From an uncultured Paracoccaceae bacterium (GTDB lineage: Bacteria > Pseudomonadota > Alphaproteobacteria > Rhodobacterales > Rhodobacteraceae): DNA of 9,136 bases. Where the stretch lies: contig CAJXHQ010000083.1 in the NCBI GenBank assembly GCA_913054485.1, forward strand, positions 1-9,136. The letters run 5' to 3'. The notes below the pieces were generated by a model that ran no database searches, had not been told where the DNA came from, and saw nothing but the letters and a program-made list of their open reading frames with translations. A program made the translations under genes and the position numbers. Shown here one piece after another: positions 8,248-9,136 of the stretch. The stretch's first letter is position 1; every line of letters starts with the position of its first letter.

Positions 8248-9093
8248 ATGAGCGCCATCGACAATCTCCCCCCCCTGCGCGAGGTGATCGCGACGCACCA
8301 GCTTTCGGCCCGCAAATCGCTGGGCCAGAACTTCCTGCTGGACCTGAACCTCACCGCCAAGATCGCGCGGCAGGCGGGCGACCTGACGGGCTGCGACGTG
8401 CTGGAAATCGGCCCCGGCCCCGGCGGGCTGACCCGCGGCTTGCTCAGCGAGGGTGCGCGCAAAGTGCTGGCGGTGGAAAAAGACACCCGCTGCATGCCCG
8501 CGCTGGAGGAGATCGCCGCCGCCTACCCCGGCCAGCTGGAGGTGATCAACGCCGACGCGCTGGAGATCGACCCGCTTCAGTACCTCACCCCGCCGGTGCG
8601 CATTGCCGCCAACCTGCCCTATAATGTTGGCACCGAGCTTCTGGTGCGCTGGCTCACCCCCAAGGACTGGCCGCCCTTCTGGCAGAGCCTGACCCTGATG
8701 TTCCAGCGCGAGGTGGCCGAACGGATCGTGGCGCAGCCCGGCTCCAAAGCCTACGGGCGGCTGGCGATCCTGGCGCAATGGCGCGCCGATGCGAAGATCG
8801 TGCTCAGCCTGCCGCCCGGTGCCTTCACGCCGCCGCCGAAAGTCTCCAGCGCCGTGGTGCATCTGACGGCCCTTCCCGAACCGCGCTTCGCGGCGGACGC
8901 CGCCACGCTCAGCCGGATTGTGGCCGCCGCCTTCAACCAGCGCCGCAAGATGCTCCGTGCTTCGCTGAAGGGCGCCGCCAAAGACATCGAGGAACATCTG
9001 GCTGCGGCTGGCATCCCGCCCACCGAACGGGCTGAGCAGGTCAGCCTTGAGGCCTTCTGCGCCCTGGCCCGCAGCGTGAAAGCCGCAGCCTGA
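8248..9093 (+). CDS. rsmA: 16S rRNA (adenine1518-N6/adenine1519-N6)-dimethyltransferase
   Basis: RsmA (KsgA) uses S-adenosylmethionine to dimethylate two adjacent adenines in the 3' terminal hairpin of 16S rRNA, late in 30S subunit assembly. Loss of the enzyme causes kasugamycin resistance in E. coli. The 281-residue protein has the full set of family motifs: [11 protein letters not shown] (22-32), the SAM-binding [11 protein letters not shown] (52-62), acidic E77 in LAVEKD for the ribose, NADAL (101-105) for the adenine, and the catalytic NLPYNV (122-127). The C-terminal rRNA-binding part carries [12 protein letters not shown] (183-194) and FNQRRKMLR (219-227). It lies 84 bases after pdxA on the same strand, so it may be read through from the operon or have its own promoter; I see no clear one. 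No apaG follows in the visible sequence, unlike in E. coli. Confidence 0.97.
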   Translation: MSAIDNLPPLREVIATHQLSARKSLGQNFLLDLNLTAKIARQAGDLTGCDVLEIGPGPGGLTRGLLSEGARKVLAVEKDTRCMPALEEIAAAYPGQLEVINADALEIDPLQYLTPPVRIAANLPYNVGTELLVRWLTPKDWPPFWQSLTLMFQREVAERIVAQPGSKAYGRLAILAQWRADAKIVLSLPPGAFTPPPKVSSAVVHLTALPEPRFAADAATLSRIVAAAFNQRRKMLRASLKGAAKDIEEHLAAAGIPPTERAEQVSLEAFCALARSVKAAA

Positions 9094-9114
9094 GGATGCT
9101 CCCAGAAACAAGAA

Positions 9115-9136
9115 AGCCCCGGCAGCGCAAACTGCC
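9115..9136. terminator. Transcription terminator after rsmA, cut by window end
   Basis: GGCAG (9121-9125) and CTGCC (9132-9136) form a perfect 5-base stem around a 6-base loop, 27 bases after the rsmA stop. The left flank AAAGCCCC (9113-9120) would extend the stem if GGGGCTTT follows beyond the window. On the minus strand the stem would be followed by GGGGCTTTCTT, a T-rich tail, so a bidirectional terminator serving a convergent neighbour is plausible. The right half is not visible. Confidence 0.55.

Overview
This window is chromosomal, high-GC DNA that reads as an alphaproteobacterium of the Rhodobacterales (Roseobacter group). The gene order and the protein styles resemble the Leisingera/Phaeobacter/Ruegeria relatives; the genus is my inference from recognition, since no search was run. 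It is almost wholly coding, with no sign of mobile DNA, CRISPR, RNA genes or prophage. I looked for an undescribed system and did not find one: this is a conserved core-genome neighbourhood with some details worth checking.

Layout. Positions 1-1425 (minus strand) hold most of a leucyl aminopeptidase gene (pepA); its last codons lie outside the window. A 168-base divergent intergenic region (1426-1593) follows, with an imperfect hairpin close to the lptF start. From 1594 to 9093 six genes run on the plus strand: lptF, lptG, lptD, surA, pdxA, rsmA. The first five are tightly packed (10-base gap, then overlaps of 17, 16 and 4 bases) and look like one operon. An 84-base gap precedes rsmA. A hairpin at the right edge (9115-9136) appears to be one part of a transcription terminator cut by the window end.

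How the genes fit together. LptF and LptG are the two membrane subunits of the LptB2FG ABC transporter that extracts lipopolysaccharide from the inner membrane. LptD is the outer-membrane beta-barrel through which LPS reaches the cell surface. SurA is the periplasmic chaperone that escorts outer-membrane barrels, and LptD is a known SurA client in E. coli. The operon therefore couples both ends of the LPS transport bridge with the chaperone for the outer end. PdxA (vitamin B6 synthesis) and RsmA/KsgA (16S rRNA dimethylation) are the same travelling partners seen in the enterobacterial lptD-surA-pdxA-rsmA cluster.

Points most worth a second look are the non-E. coli cysteine layout of LptD (a CxxC plus two C-terminal cysteines, one encoded inside the surA start overlap), the degenerate second parvulin-like domain of SurA with its cysteine pair, and a Rhodobacterales-style intergenic motif between pdxA and rsmA.
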